NCBI GenBank assembly: GCA_017853605.1
Contig: JAFMJG010000014.1
Span: 1 to 33,786, forward strand
Direction: 5' to 3'
DNA length: 33,786 bases
Source of the DNA: a bacterium
Lineage (GTDB): Bacteria > Bdellovibrionota_C > UBA2361 > OMII01
Positions 25,331 to 33,226 of the stretch are shown in pieces; positions within the stretch are counted from its first letter, which is position 1, and every line of letters starts with the position of its first letter. The position numbers and the translations under genes are program-made. The notes under the pieces are model-generated. The model did no database searches, was not told the DNA's origin, and saw only the letters and a list, made by a program, of their open reading frames with translations.

Positions 25331-25891
25331 TCAGGGCTCTGCCGCGATAAGCGACTCGATGATTCGGCGAATCCGTGCAAGGCGGCCCCTTGTCGTGCTG
25401 GCCGGAATTCCCTGCTTCTCCGCTATCTCTCTGCTGTTTAGCCCTGCCACCCTGAGGTGGGCGGTCTCTGTGAGGCTGGGCGAAAGGCGCGCGAAGGCTT
25501 GCTCCTGAAACTCCTGCTCCAACAGCGCCGCCCCAGCTTCCTCGCTGCGGCCAGCGAGAGCCTTCCAAGCCTTCGGGTTGTCCTCAAGGGCAGGGAGCGG
25601 AACTGCCGAGAATCTCCGTGAGGAACGAAAGGAGTCGCGCGCGGTGTTAATCGCTATGCGAGCTATCCAGCGTTCCGCCCTGCACGCCGTGTTGTATTGG
25701 CCGAGACAAGACCACACCTTGACCACAGCATCCTGAACCACGGCATCGAGGTCAAAGGCCTGTAATCCGGGATAGACACTGCCAAGCACTATTCGACAAT
25801 GCTTGTAGACAAGGGGGAGAGCCTGCTCAAAGAGGCCCCTTGCCCCTTCAGGCTTGGCAGAGGCGCGGGCCCCCCTTAGGAGGTCCGTCAT
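25331..25891 (-). CDS. ECF-type RNA polymerase sigma factor
   Basis: A 186-residue sigma70-family factor of the extracytoplasmic-function type. Region 2 is seen as LDAVVQDAVVKVWSCLGQYN followed by AERWIARIAINTARDSFRSSRR (core binding and -10 recognition), and region 4 as ARLSPSLTETAHLRVAGLNSREIAEKQG with PASTTRGRLARIRRII (the -35 reading helix-turn-helix). ATG 25891 is preferred because GAGAGGGG lies seven to eight bases upstream; ATG 25921 and 25978 are in frame. I see no anti-sigma membrane protein next to it; the downstream partners are a small HTH protein and an unknown protein. The signal it responds to is unknown. The promoter lies in 25892-26100 on this strand; no classical ECF GAAC box was found. 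Confidence 0.88.
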   Translation of the reverse strand: MTDLLRGARASAKPEGARGLFEQALPLVYKHCRIVLGSVYPGLQAFDLDAVVQDAVVKVWSCLGQYNTACRAERWIARIAINTARDSFRSSRRFSAVPLPALEDNPKAWKALAGRSEEAGAALLEQEFQEQAFARLSPSLTETAHLRVAGLNSREIAEKQGIPASTTRGRLARIRRIIESLIAAEP

Positions 25892-26066
25892 AGAAGGCCC
25901 CTCTCTGCTCGCCACCGGCATCGTCAGGGCCCCCAAGGGGCCTCTCTCCTCACGCGTTTGTTTTTTGGTGCTCTGCACCGTAACACGGTACCAATCAGGC
26001 TCTTCTTACACCATCTTCGCGCTGTAAGGTGGTGACCAAAAACACCCAGTCCGGGCTGCTTAAATT

Positions 26067-26084
26067 GCCCCCTCAAACGGGGGC
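26067..26084. other. Perfect hairpin in the sigma / carbonic anhydrase intergenic region
   Basis: GCCCCC and GGGGGC flank a six-base loop. It lies between two divergent genes, about 175 bases upstream of the sigma-factor ATG. It may be a regulatory site; no T run follows on either strand. Confidence 0.3.
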
Positions 26085-26257
26085 ACCCTTCCGGCAAAAA
26101 ACACGGGTAAACAAGAGATGCCACCGAATCGCCACCTCGCGGCGTACTAGGGATGGGGCCAAAAACTCATTACCACTATAAGTGCATTATTTACATAGGG
26201 TTAGCTGATTGAGCCGGCTCCTATTGTTGTTTTTATTCAACGAGCCGATAGCTAATC

Positions 26258-26288
26258 TTGAAATTCCATTCATACATGCAGATATACT
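26258..26288 (+). promoter_or_regulatory. AT-rich promoter region of the carbonic anhydrase operon
   Basis: A markedly AT-rich stretch (about 26160-26315) precedes the operon. Within it TTGAAA (26258-26263) and TATACT (26283-26288) are possible -35/-10 boxes, but the 19-base spacer is long. GGAGG at 26312-26316 is the ribosome site. I could not pick a clean ArsR-type inverted repeat. Confidence 0.4.
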
Positions 26289-26321
26289 AATACTTAAATT
26301 GAAATCTCTTTGGAGGACAAT

Positions 26322-26972
26322 ATGAAAACGCTAGTCGAGGGTCTTCGCAGGTTTTCAAGTGATGTATTCCCCAACCAGAAGCCCCTCTTTGAAGAGCTCT
26401 CGCGTGGACAAAAGCCGCACACGCTCTTCATCACCTGCTCCGACTCTCGCATCGATCCGAACCTAGTGACGCAGACCGCCCCCGGGGAGATATTTGTGGT
26501 GCGCAATGCCGGCAATATTGTGCCCCCCTTCGGCGCCTCCCGTGGCGGCGAGGAGGCCTCTATTGAGTTCGCTATCGAAGCCCTGCAGGTGTCGAACATC
26601 GTAGTGTGCGGCCACTCTCAATGCGGCGCCATGAACGCCCTCATGGAGCCTGAGAAGGTGTCATCCCTGCCCTCCGTCTCTCGCTGGCTCGAGCATGCCA
26701 GCGCTACCCGGCGTAGGCTCCTCTCCAGCACTTCAAGCCCGTCTCCCAAGCTGTCACCAGCCGAGGAGAACGTTCTCGTTCAGGCCGAAAACCTCCGCAC
26801 GCATCCAGCTGTTTCAGCAGCCCTGCGGCGCGGTGTAGTTACCATTTACGGCTGGATGTACCATTTTGAGGAGGGCATAGTGACGGTCTACGACCCTTCG
26901 CGTGGAGTATTCGTTTCATCCAGCGACGTTCGAGATCGAGCCCTGACATCGCCCCAATCACTAGCCCTGTAG
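26322..26972 (+). CDS. Beta-class carbonic anhydrase
   Basis: A 216-residue zinc enzyme that interconverts CO2 and bicarbonate. The active-site residues are all present: Cys39 with Asp41 and Arg43 in CSDSRIDP, and His98 and Cys101 in GHSQCGAM; Cys39, His98 and Cys101 bind zinc and Asp41-Arg43 is the catalytic dyad. RNAGNIVPPFG and GVVTIYGWMYHFEEGIV complete the family signature. No signal peptide, so it is cytoplasmic. ATG 26322 has GGAGG six bases upstream; it is preferred over the TTG at 26310. The ArsR gene follows after seven bases and a bestrophin overlaps that gene, so the three form one transcript. Function is firm. Confidence 0.95.
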   Translation: MKTLVEGLRRFSSDVFPNQKPLFEELSRGQKPHTLFITCSDSRIDPNLVTQTAPGEIFVVRNAGNIVPPFGASRGGEEASIEFAIEALQVSNIVVCGHSQCGAMNALMEPEKVSSLPSVSRWLEHASATRRRLLSSTSSPSPKLSPAEENVLVQAENLRTHPAVSAALRRGVVTIYGWMYHFEEGIVTVYDPSRGVFVSSSDVRDRALTSPQSLAL

Positions 26973-26979
26973 GAGACCT

Positions 26980-27348
26980 ATGCCGCAACGACTCTTGGTA
27001 GCACAGCAGCTCGCATCGATCCTGGCAGTCATCGCGCACCCGCACCGTATTAGGCTCATTGAAGAGCTAGGCAGTGGAGAGCTCGATGTGCAGGGGATTA
27101 CCGAGGCGCTCGGACTCGCACAGTCGAGCGTATCCCAGCACCTCGCCCAGCTGCGGGCAAAAGGGATCGTGTGCTCGAGGCGGGAGGGACATCACGTATT
27201 TTACAAGCTGCGTGAGCCGTGGCTGGCGCGCTGGCTCCTCGACGGTTTCAGGCTCCTTGAACTGCAGGGACAAGACTCCGCCCAGCTTATGGCAGCCGCA
27301 CAGGTTGCACGAAAGCTGTGGGTAGGCGGAGAGGAGAAGACGAAATGA
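26980..27348 (+). CDS. ArsR-family transcriptional regulator
   Basis: A 122-residue winged-helix repressor-type protein: AVIAHPHRIRLIEEL, the recognition helix region GLAQSSVSQHLAQLRAKGIV and the wing SRREGHHVFYKL. In the position of the arsenic-sensing ELCVCDL box it has ELDVQGI, so the classical Cys metal site is absent. The only Cys is Cys65, so it is unlikely to be an As/Sb sensor of the usual kind. AGGAGA precedes the ATG. Lying between carbonic anhydrase and bestrophin, overlapping the latter by four bases, it probably controls this operon, sensing an unknown signal (pH, CO2/bicarbonate, redox or other). Confidence 0.88.
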   Translation: MPQRLLVAQQLASILAVIAHPHRIRLIEELGSGELDVQGITEALGLAQSSVSQHLAQLRAKGIVCSRREGHHVFYKLREPWLARWLLDGFRLLELQGQDSAQLMAAAQVARKLWVGGEEKTK

Positions 27349-28322
27349 TCACGAAAGTTTTTGCGCCGAGGGTATCCGTAGCACCGAACCGGGAGGAGCA
27401 TGAAGGTTTCCTCCAGAACGCGCTGGAGTGGCATGGTTCGGTCTCACCGAAGATTCTGCCTCGGGTCCTGGTTACGCTCCTGTATGGGACCGTAGTCACT
27501 GCCGTGCTCCCTCACTTCTCTCACCTAACTCTTGAGATGACCCCTTTTGAGTTCTCAGGCTTTGCGCTGGGCGTGTTGCTCGTGTTCCGCACCAACGCGG
27601 GATATGACCGGTGGTGGGAAGCCCGAAAGCTGTGGGGGAGCATCGTCAACCAGTCTCGCAACCTAGCCGCGCAGGGGTGCGGCTACGCCCATGAGTCTCA
27701 TGGTTGGCACCACAGCTTTCTCAGCCTGGTAGCCGCTTTTCCGCACGTCATCAAGAAGTCCCTCCGTGGGGAGTCTGACGTGGCCGACCTTTCAGCGCTG
27801 CTGACGGACGCACAGCGCCGAGAGCTCGCTGCCGCCCCGCATATGCCGTCTTGGATCAGCGCAGAGATCATTAAGCTGATAGATATTGCCCGGCAGGATT
27901 CCTTGATCGACGGCTTCGCGTTTCAGCGAATTGACCGTGAGCGCGCCCTAATCTTGGACGCGACCGGAGCATGCGAGAGGATTCTCAAAACCCCGATGCC
28001 TCTCATCTTCGCCATTAAGGCCCGCAGGTTTATCCTGATCTTCCTGCTTCTGCTGCCGTTCGCCCTGGTGGACCGAATCGGGTGGATAACCCCCCTGGTC
28101 TCCACCCTCGTGGGCTATGCCCTCTTCTCACTCGACCAGATCGGGCTTGAGCTCCAAAATCCCTTCTCAAAGCGTAATTTGAGCCACCTTCCCCTTGATG
28201 AGGTGTGCGCCACCATCCAATCGAACGTGCTAGCGCTAGAGGACCAGTTTCGTAAGCACCGCTCCGCAAGCGCCGAGCCTCTCACGGCCCTGGGCAACGA
28301 CTCGCTCACTAAATCCCGCTAA
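27345..28322 (+). CDS. Bestrophin-family anion channel
   Basis: A 325-residue membrane protein of the bestrophin/YneE (UPF0187) family, which forms pentameric ion channels. Hydrophobic helices near residues 40-58 and 68-82 are followed by the family's hallmark FRTNAGYDRWWEARKLWGSI with NQSRNLA; two further helices (FILIFLLLLPFALVDRIGWITPLVSTLVGYALF) are followed by DQIGLELQNPF, also typical. Eukaryotic members conduct chloride and bicarbonate, and algal ones feed bicarbonate to the carbon-concentrating system; some bacterial members are cation-selective. The ATG overlaps the ArsR stop (ATGA), so expression is coupled. Given the linked carbonic anhydrase, bicarbonate is a plausible ion, but the sequence does not prove selectivity. 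Confidence 0.9.
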   Translation: MITKVFAPRVSVAPNREEHEGFLQNALEWHGSVSPKILPRVLVTLLYGTVVTAVLPHFSHLTLEMTPFEFSGFALGVLLVFRTNAGYDRWWEARKLWGSIVNQSRNLAAQGCGYAHESHGWHHSFLSLVAAFPHVIKKSLRGESDVADLSALLTDAQRRELAAAPHMPSWISAEIIKLIDIARQDSLIDGFAFQRIDRERALILDATGACERILKTPMPLIFAIKARRFILIFLLLLPFALVDRIGWITPLVSTLVGYALFSLDQIGLELQNPFSKRNLSHLPLDEVCATIQSNVLALEDQFRKHRSASAEPLTALGNDSLTKSR

Positions 28323-28346
28323 GCGGATCCTGCAGCTCGCTTGAAG

Positions 28347-30101
28347 CTACGGCGAGGTGATAGTCGTTGAACGGACCCCAAACTCGTCCTCGGCATAGCA
28401 GAGGAGCCCCTGGGGAACCACACGGTTGAACATCTCGTACGCTCCGCTGGCGGCTGTTCGGGCCGAACCCTTGTACTCGCCGGCGCACACTACATCCACG
28501 AACAGCGGCGTCACCGGCATGCCTAGCACGTTCATCGCCACACCACTAAAGCGGGTGTACCGCCCAACCTTTGCGGCGGAAACCGAGACTGCGTACGGAA
28601 TCGGCGTCGGGGTAGGCGTGGCCCGCGGTGTGGGGGTCGCTGTCGGTGTAGGGGTCGGAGTGCTCGTCGGAGTGGGGGTGAAGGTGGGGGTTGCCGTCAC
28701 ACTGGGAGTCGGGGTCGGGGTCGGAGTCGGAGTCGCAGTCGGCGTTGGAAGCGTCCCGCCAGCCGCAAGGACCGCCCGGAAGAAGTTGGCTCGCCCTGAC
28801 GAGACGACCTTGCCGCTCATCGAGGCCGGCCTGTATGCGGTGTTGATCAGTATGTTCTTGATCTGTGTGTACGTGAGTGCAGGGTTGACTGAGCGCATCA
28901 CCGCCACAATCCCCGCGATGTGCGGGGTTGCCATAGAGGTGCCGCTCGCAGTCGCATAGCCGCCGTTAAGAGACGTGCTGTAGATGCCCTCCCCCGGCGC
29001 CGCGATATCGACCGTGGTCGCCCCGTAGTTAGACCACGAGGTAATCGTGTCTGAGGCATCGCTGGCCGCAACTGCGATAACGTTGTCTGAAGGAGATCCG
29101 GCAGGGTAGAAGGGCGTGACGTCGTTGTTGCTGCCCTCGTTTCCGGCAGCGGCAACGATCACCACATCGTTAAGCCGTGCCTCGACGATCGCATTCTCGA
29201 CTGCGTCTGACTGGCCTGACCCGAGCGAGAGGTTAATGACTTTTGCCCCGCGCGAAACCGCGTATTGGATACCCAAAGCAAGGTCCGCCACAGATCCGGT
29301 GCCGTTAGGCCCCATGATTCGGACCCCCAGGAGCGACACGTTCCACGCCATGCCCGTAACGCCAACGCCGTTGTTCCCCACTGCCCCGATCGTCCCGGCA
29401 CAGTGCGTCCCGTGAAAAAACTCGTCGTTCGGATCGCCATCCCTGCTGTAAAAGTCGTAGCCGTAGTAGTCGTCCACGTAGCCGTTGCCATCGTCATCGA
29501 CCCCATTGCCGTATATCTCGCCGTTGTTGACGAGCATGTTTGCGGCGAGATCCGGATGAGTCCTCTCAATCCCTGTGTCGACGACCGCAACCGTCACGCT
29601 CTTGCTGCCGGTTGACATGTCCCACGACACAGGGGCGCCTATCAGGCGCGGCCCCCACAACCTGTCAAAGGCTGGGTCATTTGGGTACCTGACTGCCTTG
29701 ACCACCTTGTTCGCCTCGCACGTCATTGACGCGCCAGGGTTGCTCGCTATCACCTGCTTGCAGTACTCGGCTATCAGCGCCGAGTCCACCTTTGCGGTTG
29801 CCCGCCTTTTGGCCGCTGGAGCGGCGGAGTATGAAAGCACACGCACCTTGCTCGATGGGCTGCCCGAGCGCACCGCAAGGCCCGCTGGACTCTTAAGAGT
29901 TGAGAGCGGCGCTGTTCTCGTTGCGCGCGGCAGGACCGTGCCGGGGTTGACCGAGACAACGATCTCCTCTCCCTTGAATACCTCAACGAGAGGCCCGGCG
30001 AGGGCCGCGTTAAACGGCACGAGGGCTGCGGACGCTGCCGCCACAGAAATGATGAGGCGCGAGAGGCGAAATGTGTTGGAACAAGCTGCATGAGTTTTCA
30101 T
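28347..30101 (-). CDS. Secreted subtilisin-like serine protease (S8) with Pro-Thr linker
   Basis: A 584-residue exported protease. The N-terminus has a Sec signal (cut probably after NAALA, residue 35), then a propeptide-like region to about residue 135. The S8 domain (about 140-445) has the full triad: Asp175 in VVDTGIERTHPDL, His230 in HGTHCAGTIGA and Ser389 in GTSMATPHIAG, with the oxyanion Asn321 in AAAGNEG. An acidic GNGVDDDGNGYVDD stretch may bind calcium. Residues 452-501 are a Pro-Thr linker, and the last about 80 residues form a beta-rich domain (possibly carboxypeptidase-regulatory-like) that may bind a surface. ATG 30101 follows AGGA; ATG 30110 is three codons upstream. Its end is 24 bases from the convergent bestrophin stop. 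Confidence 0.92.
   Translation of the reverse strand: MKTHAACSNTFRLSRLIISVAAASAALVPFNAALAGPLVEVFKGEEIVVSVNPGTVLPRATRTAPLSTLKSPAGLAVRSGSPSSKVRVLSYSAAPAAKRRATAKVDSALIAEYCKQVIASNPGASMTCEANKVVKAVRYPNDPAFDRLWGPRLIGAPVSWDMSTGSKSVTVAVVDTGIERTHPDLAANMLVNNGEIYGNGVDDDGNGYVDDYYGYDFYSRDGDPNDEFFHGTHCAGTIGAVGNNGVGVTGMAWNVSLLGVRIMGPNGTGSVADLALGIQYAVSRGAKVINLSLGSGQSDAVENAIVEARLNDVVIVAAAGNEGSNNDVTPFYPAGSPSDNVIAVAASDASDTITSWSNYGATTVDIAAPGEGIYSTSLNGGYATASGTSMATPHIAGIVAVMRSVNPALTYTQIKNILINTAYRPASMSGKVVSSGRANFFRAVLAAGGTLPTPTATPTPTPTPTPSVTATPTFTPTPTSTPTPTPTATPTPRATPTPTPIPYAVSVSAAKVGRYTRFSGVAMNVLGMPVTPLFVDVVCAGEYKGSARTAASGAYEMFNRVVPQGLLCYAEDEFGVRSTTITSP
28599..28748 (-). repeat. Tandem Pro-Thr codon repeat inside the S8 protease
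   Basis: About 50 codons of imperfect Pro-Thr repeats with Ala, Ser, Phe, Val and Arg interruptions. It reads on the plus strand as a GT/GC-rich tract. Such linkers are flexible, often glycosylated, and prone to length variation by slippage. Confidence 0.85.
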
Positions 30102-30267
30102 GCGGCGCATCCTAGTCAGAAATCAGCTGACCTGCCCACAGGCTTGGGCGAATTGGGCATGCCAGCAGAAAGCCGCTCGAAACGCCTAAAAACGCAGCGT
30201 GGCAAGAGGATTATCAGCGCCCGAAAGTCCGATGACGAAACGATCTCTGATGCATTTTCTGACTCCT

Positions 30268-32115
30268 CTACCTGGACGAGGCAGCAACATCCGGCGCACC
30301 GGAGGGGGCCTTGTCCTGCTCCTCGCCGAGATAGGGCTCGTCCCTAATCTGCGAAATGGACCGCTCCACGAGCAGGTCCAGCGTCCAGTCAATAACCACC
30401 CGCACCTTGTTGCTAAAGCCAACCAGCTTGCTGAGGTAGAGCGTGCGCCATATAAACCACCCAACTACCCCCGAGATCTTGAGCCCAAGGAGGTTGACCG
30501 CCGCGAAGTGCTCGCCCACTGAAACGAGCCCGCCGAAATTAAAGTAGCGGAACGGCTTTGTGCTGCGGCCACACAGCATGCGAACCAGATTCTTTGCCGT
30601 GTGAGCTCCCTGCTGAAACGCCACCTGCCCAAGGGGGGGAAGGTCCTTTCCCGTGCGCGGGTCGACGAAGCGCGCCACGTCACCGAGCACAAAAACGTTC
30701 TCAAATCCCTTTGCGCGGCAGTCTTGCCCAACTTCCACGCGCCCGGTGGCATCCAGGTTCAGCCCGCTTGTGCGCGCAAGGTCAGAAGGCCGGACGCCGG
30801 CCGCCCACACCACTGTGCGCGCCATAATCTTCTGCTCCCCGACCCGCACAAAGTTTGGGCCAACTTCGCTGACACGGTCGCCGAGCAGCAGCTTCAGGCC
30901 CATGCGCCGCAGCTGGGCGTCAGTCATCTTGACGATGCTCTCGTCCCAGCCCGGAAGCACCTGCTTGCCGGACTGCACGAGGAGCACCTCCGCCAGGGAG
31001 CGGTCAACCTCGGTGTAACGGCGCTGAAGGACCTGCTCGATCAGGTCGTAGATCTCGGTTGCAGTCTCAATGCCGGTGGGCCCAGCCCCAACAACAACGA
31101 AGGTCAGGAGCTCCCTCTGCGCATCGGGATCGTCGAGAACGGCTGCCCGCTCAAAGCAGCTGATGACCTGGTTGCGCAGCCGAACGGCATCGTTGAGCTC
31201 GCGCATAAAGAATGCGTGCTGGCTTGCCCCTTTGGTTCCAAAGGTCTGGCTCGTGGAGCCAGGAGCGAAGACCAGGTAGTCGTACGGGAATACCGCCTCG
31301 CGGCCAATGAGCTGGCGCGTGACGGGGTCCTCATTTACCTCGACAACTCCAGTTACCGTTTGCGCCCGAGGGTCTATCGAGGTAACCGTCATCTTCCGGA
31401 ATGCGATGTTTGTGGTCTCAAAGATGCGCCGGAACGGGTAAGACACCTGTCGGGTCTCAATAGTGCCAGCAGCAGCACTGGGGAGGAGAGGCGGAAAGAG
31501 GAAGTAGTTCCGCTTGTCGATCAGGGTGATCTCGAGGCTGCGGCTGTACCCAAGGCGCCGGTTGAGCCCCATCGCGGCGTACAGCCCAGCGAATCCCCCC
31601 CCGACGACGACGACCCGCTTAGTCGTACCATCGGGGCTCCTCCAGCGCCGGTAGCACCACATCTGGAACACCGGAACGATCGCGAGGAACAGTAGCGGCA
31701 CGCCGGCTGCTGCACCGAACGCGCCGACGTACACATTTGTTGCGCTGCATTTCGGGGCGAGCAGCCACCCCGCCAGGTCACACGACGCAAGCAATCCTAT
31801 GGTGAGGTAGAAGAGCCGGCGGAATCGGCGGTTAAAGGAGGTGAGCCGAAAAAGGTAAAAGGTTGTTATGACTAAGGCAACCAGCGTTCCGGCATGAATC
31901 GCCAGCAGCTCCTCGTATGCAAGGCGGTCGGTGGCATAGAGCTCAGCGAGCCGTTGGCCCAACAGCGCTGTTGGAGCACCGGGACCATACAGGGTGTGCA
32001 GAACCGCCAGCCAGCTCCCGATAAACAGAACAGACGCGCCCAAAAGCACCAGGGTTGCTGCGAGCTTTAGCAGAAGCGGGAGGTTAGGAAGCTTGATGTT
32101 GTTCGGGCGTTGCAT
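30268..32115 (-). CDS. Type II NADH dehydrogenase with N-terminal four-helix extension
   Basis: A 615-residue flavoprotein. Residues from about 166 form a standard NDH-2: FAD-binding VVVVGGGFAGLYAA (171-177), NAD-binding VVVGAGPTGIETA (343-348), AAGVRPSDLA, VFVLGDVA and LGQVAFQQGAHTAKNL, and a C-terminal amphipathic segment (VVGWFIWRTLYLSKLVGF). It passes electrons from NADH to quinone at the cytoplasmic face without pumping protons. Unusual is the N-terminal extension of about 160 residues with four hydrophobic helices (about 14-39, 71-90, 101-119, 126-152), which standard NDH-2 (about 400-450 residues) lacks. It may anchor the enzyme or deliver quinone. The region 30102-30267 downstream holds no gene. 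The 282 bases upstream (32116-32397) include a TATATT -10-like box at 32344-32349 for the divergent gene. Confidence 0.9.
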   Translation of the reverse strand: MQRPNNIKLPNLPLLLKLAATLVLLGASVLFIGSWLAVLHTLYGPGAPTALLGQRLAELYATDRLAYEELLAIHAGTLVALVITTFYLFRLTSFNRRFRRLFYLTIGLLASCDLAGWLLAPKCSATNVYVGAFGAAAGVPLLFLAIVPVFQMWCYRRWRSPDGTTKRVVVVGGGFAGLYAAMGLNRRLGYSRSLEITLIDKRNYFLFPPLLPSAAAGTIETRQVSYPFRRIFETTNIAFRKMTVTSIDPRAQTVTGVVEVNEDPVTRQLIGREAVFPYDYLVFAPGSTSQTFGTKGASQHAFFMRELNDAVRLRNQVISCFERAAVLDDPDAQRELLTFVVVGAGPTGIETATEIYDLIEQVLQRRYTEVDRSLAEVLLVQSGKQVLPGWDESIVKMTDAQLRRMGLKLLLGDRVSEVGPNFVRVGEQKIMARTVVWAAGVRPSDLARTSGLNLDATGRVEVGQDCRAKGFENVFVLGDVARFVDPRTGKDLPPLGQVAFQQGAHTAKNLVRMLCGRSTKPFRYFNFGGLVSVGEHFAAVNLLGLKISGVVGWFIWRTLYLSKLVGFSNKVRVVIDWTLDLLVERSISQIRDEPYLGEEQDKAPSGAPDVAASSR

Positions 32116-32397
32116 AGCGGAGGATTACGGGAGTGTGCCCGTTATCCCAGCGATACCGCGCCCAAGCAACCCGAAATATGCCCCCCAGCTGGCTCCGCCC
32201 TCGTTCTGGCAACAGAGTTGCAGCGAGCATGGCTGCCTCCCCTGGCGGCTCCCCCTTATTGGAGCCCCTGCCGAGTCAAGCACTCCGGCGTCTGCCTGGA
32301 GCTCCGGCCGCCGTGCGCCCGCCCCGGCGCAGCCGCCGTTGCCTATATTGAGGTGTAGCCTTCTCTGGGCTAGCGTCGTGGCCTGGAGGAACTCAGC

Positions 32398-33018
32398 ATG
32401 TCAGACAGCGATGCACGTGAACGGTTTGAGCTTGTCTCTGGGCTTACCTTAGCCCTGCTAGCAGCGGTTACGGCCCTCAACGACCTCCAAGCCGGCAAGT
32501 TCGGCGAGGACGAGATTATGGGGCATAACCAGCGGGCATCGGCCTACGCCTGGTACCAGTCTAAGAGCATCAAGGAGACCGCTGTCACCCAGGAGCTCTC
32601 GCTGCTCAATTCCCTCATGGCCGCGGGTGCCCTTGCCCCTGAGGTTAAGCCATCAATGGAGAAGCGGACCGCATCCCTGGAGGCGGAGGTAGGCCGCTAC
32701 AAGGCGGAAAAGAATGAGATTCTCAAGGGCTCAGCCGCTGTTGGCCCGGACGGGCAGGTGCTGGCTGACAAGGGCGGCCAAAAGGGCAAAATTATCGGCG
32801 CGCAAGAGTGGGAGGAGAAACTCGTTGTCCTTGAGCAGGCGGGCGACCTCTTTGATTGCGCAACGCTCTGGCTCCAGCTCTCCTTGGTGTGCGGCGCTAT
32901 AAGCCTCGTCCTAAATCGGCCGGATCTCAAAAGGGGGTTCTACGTCTCGATGATCATTCTCGGAATCCTCGGAGCATTTTACTCCGTGCGCGGCTGGAGC
33001 CTCGCTGTCACGGCGTAG
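32398..33018 (+). CDS. DUF4337-family membrane protein
   Basis: A 206-residue protein with one N-terminal hydrophobic segment (LVSGLTLALLAAVTAL), a soluble helical middle and two C-terminal helices (LWLQLSLVCGAISLVL and FYVSMIILGILGAFYSV). The phrase HNQRASAYAWYQSKSIKE matches the typical DUF4337 segment after the first helix. Family function is unknown. The middle part (about 70-150) is charged and probably coiled-coil on one face of the membrane. GGAGGA lies about eight bases before the ATG, and TATATT at 32344-32349 may be the -10 box. It is divergent from the NDH-2 gene. Confidence 0.82.
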   Translation: MSDSDARERFELVSGLTLALLAAVTALNDLQAGKFGEDEIMGHNQRASAYAWYQSKSIKETAVTQELSLLNSLMAAGALAPEVKPSMEKRTASLEAEVGRYKAEKNEILKGSAAVGPDGQVLADKGGQKGKIIGAQEWEEKLVVLEQAGDLFDCATLWLQLSLVCGAISLVLNRPDLKRGFYVSMIILGILGAFYSVRGWSLAVTA

Positions 33019-33052
33019 CGCCAGAGGTAGGCGCACTCACAGCGCCGTGGCC

Positions 33053-33079
33053 TTCCCTGTAACCTAGGAGCACAGGGAA
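33053..33079. other. Eight-base inverted repeat after the DUF4337 gene
   Basis: TTCCCTGT (33053-33060) and ACAGGGAA (33072-33079) are perfect arms around an 11-base loop. It may end transcription of the preceding gene, but no T run follows on the plus strand. The remaining sequence to 33226 shows no gene. Confidence 0.35.
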
Positions 33080-33226
33080 AACCTCAGCCCATCGACGGGC
33101 GCATACCGCACCGAGTTCTGTAGGGTGTCTGACGAAGTGAACGAGACCCTGATTGGGCGCATGACCTCCGAATACTTCTACGGCGGACATCGACGTTTAG
33201 GCGCCTCGCTCGGCAGCCACCGATGC

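Noticed and set aside
25117-25380. Upstream extension of the HTH protein frame to 25380
   Set aside because: The extra residues are low-complexity and partly overlap the sigma gene; ATG 25116 has a good ribosome site.
28599-28748. Repeated GT-rich tract that could be taken for a CRISPR-like or satellite array
   Set aside because: It encodes the Pro-Thr linker of the S8 protease in frame; there are no spacers or constant-length repeats.
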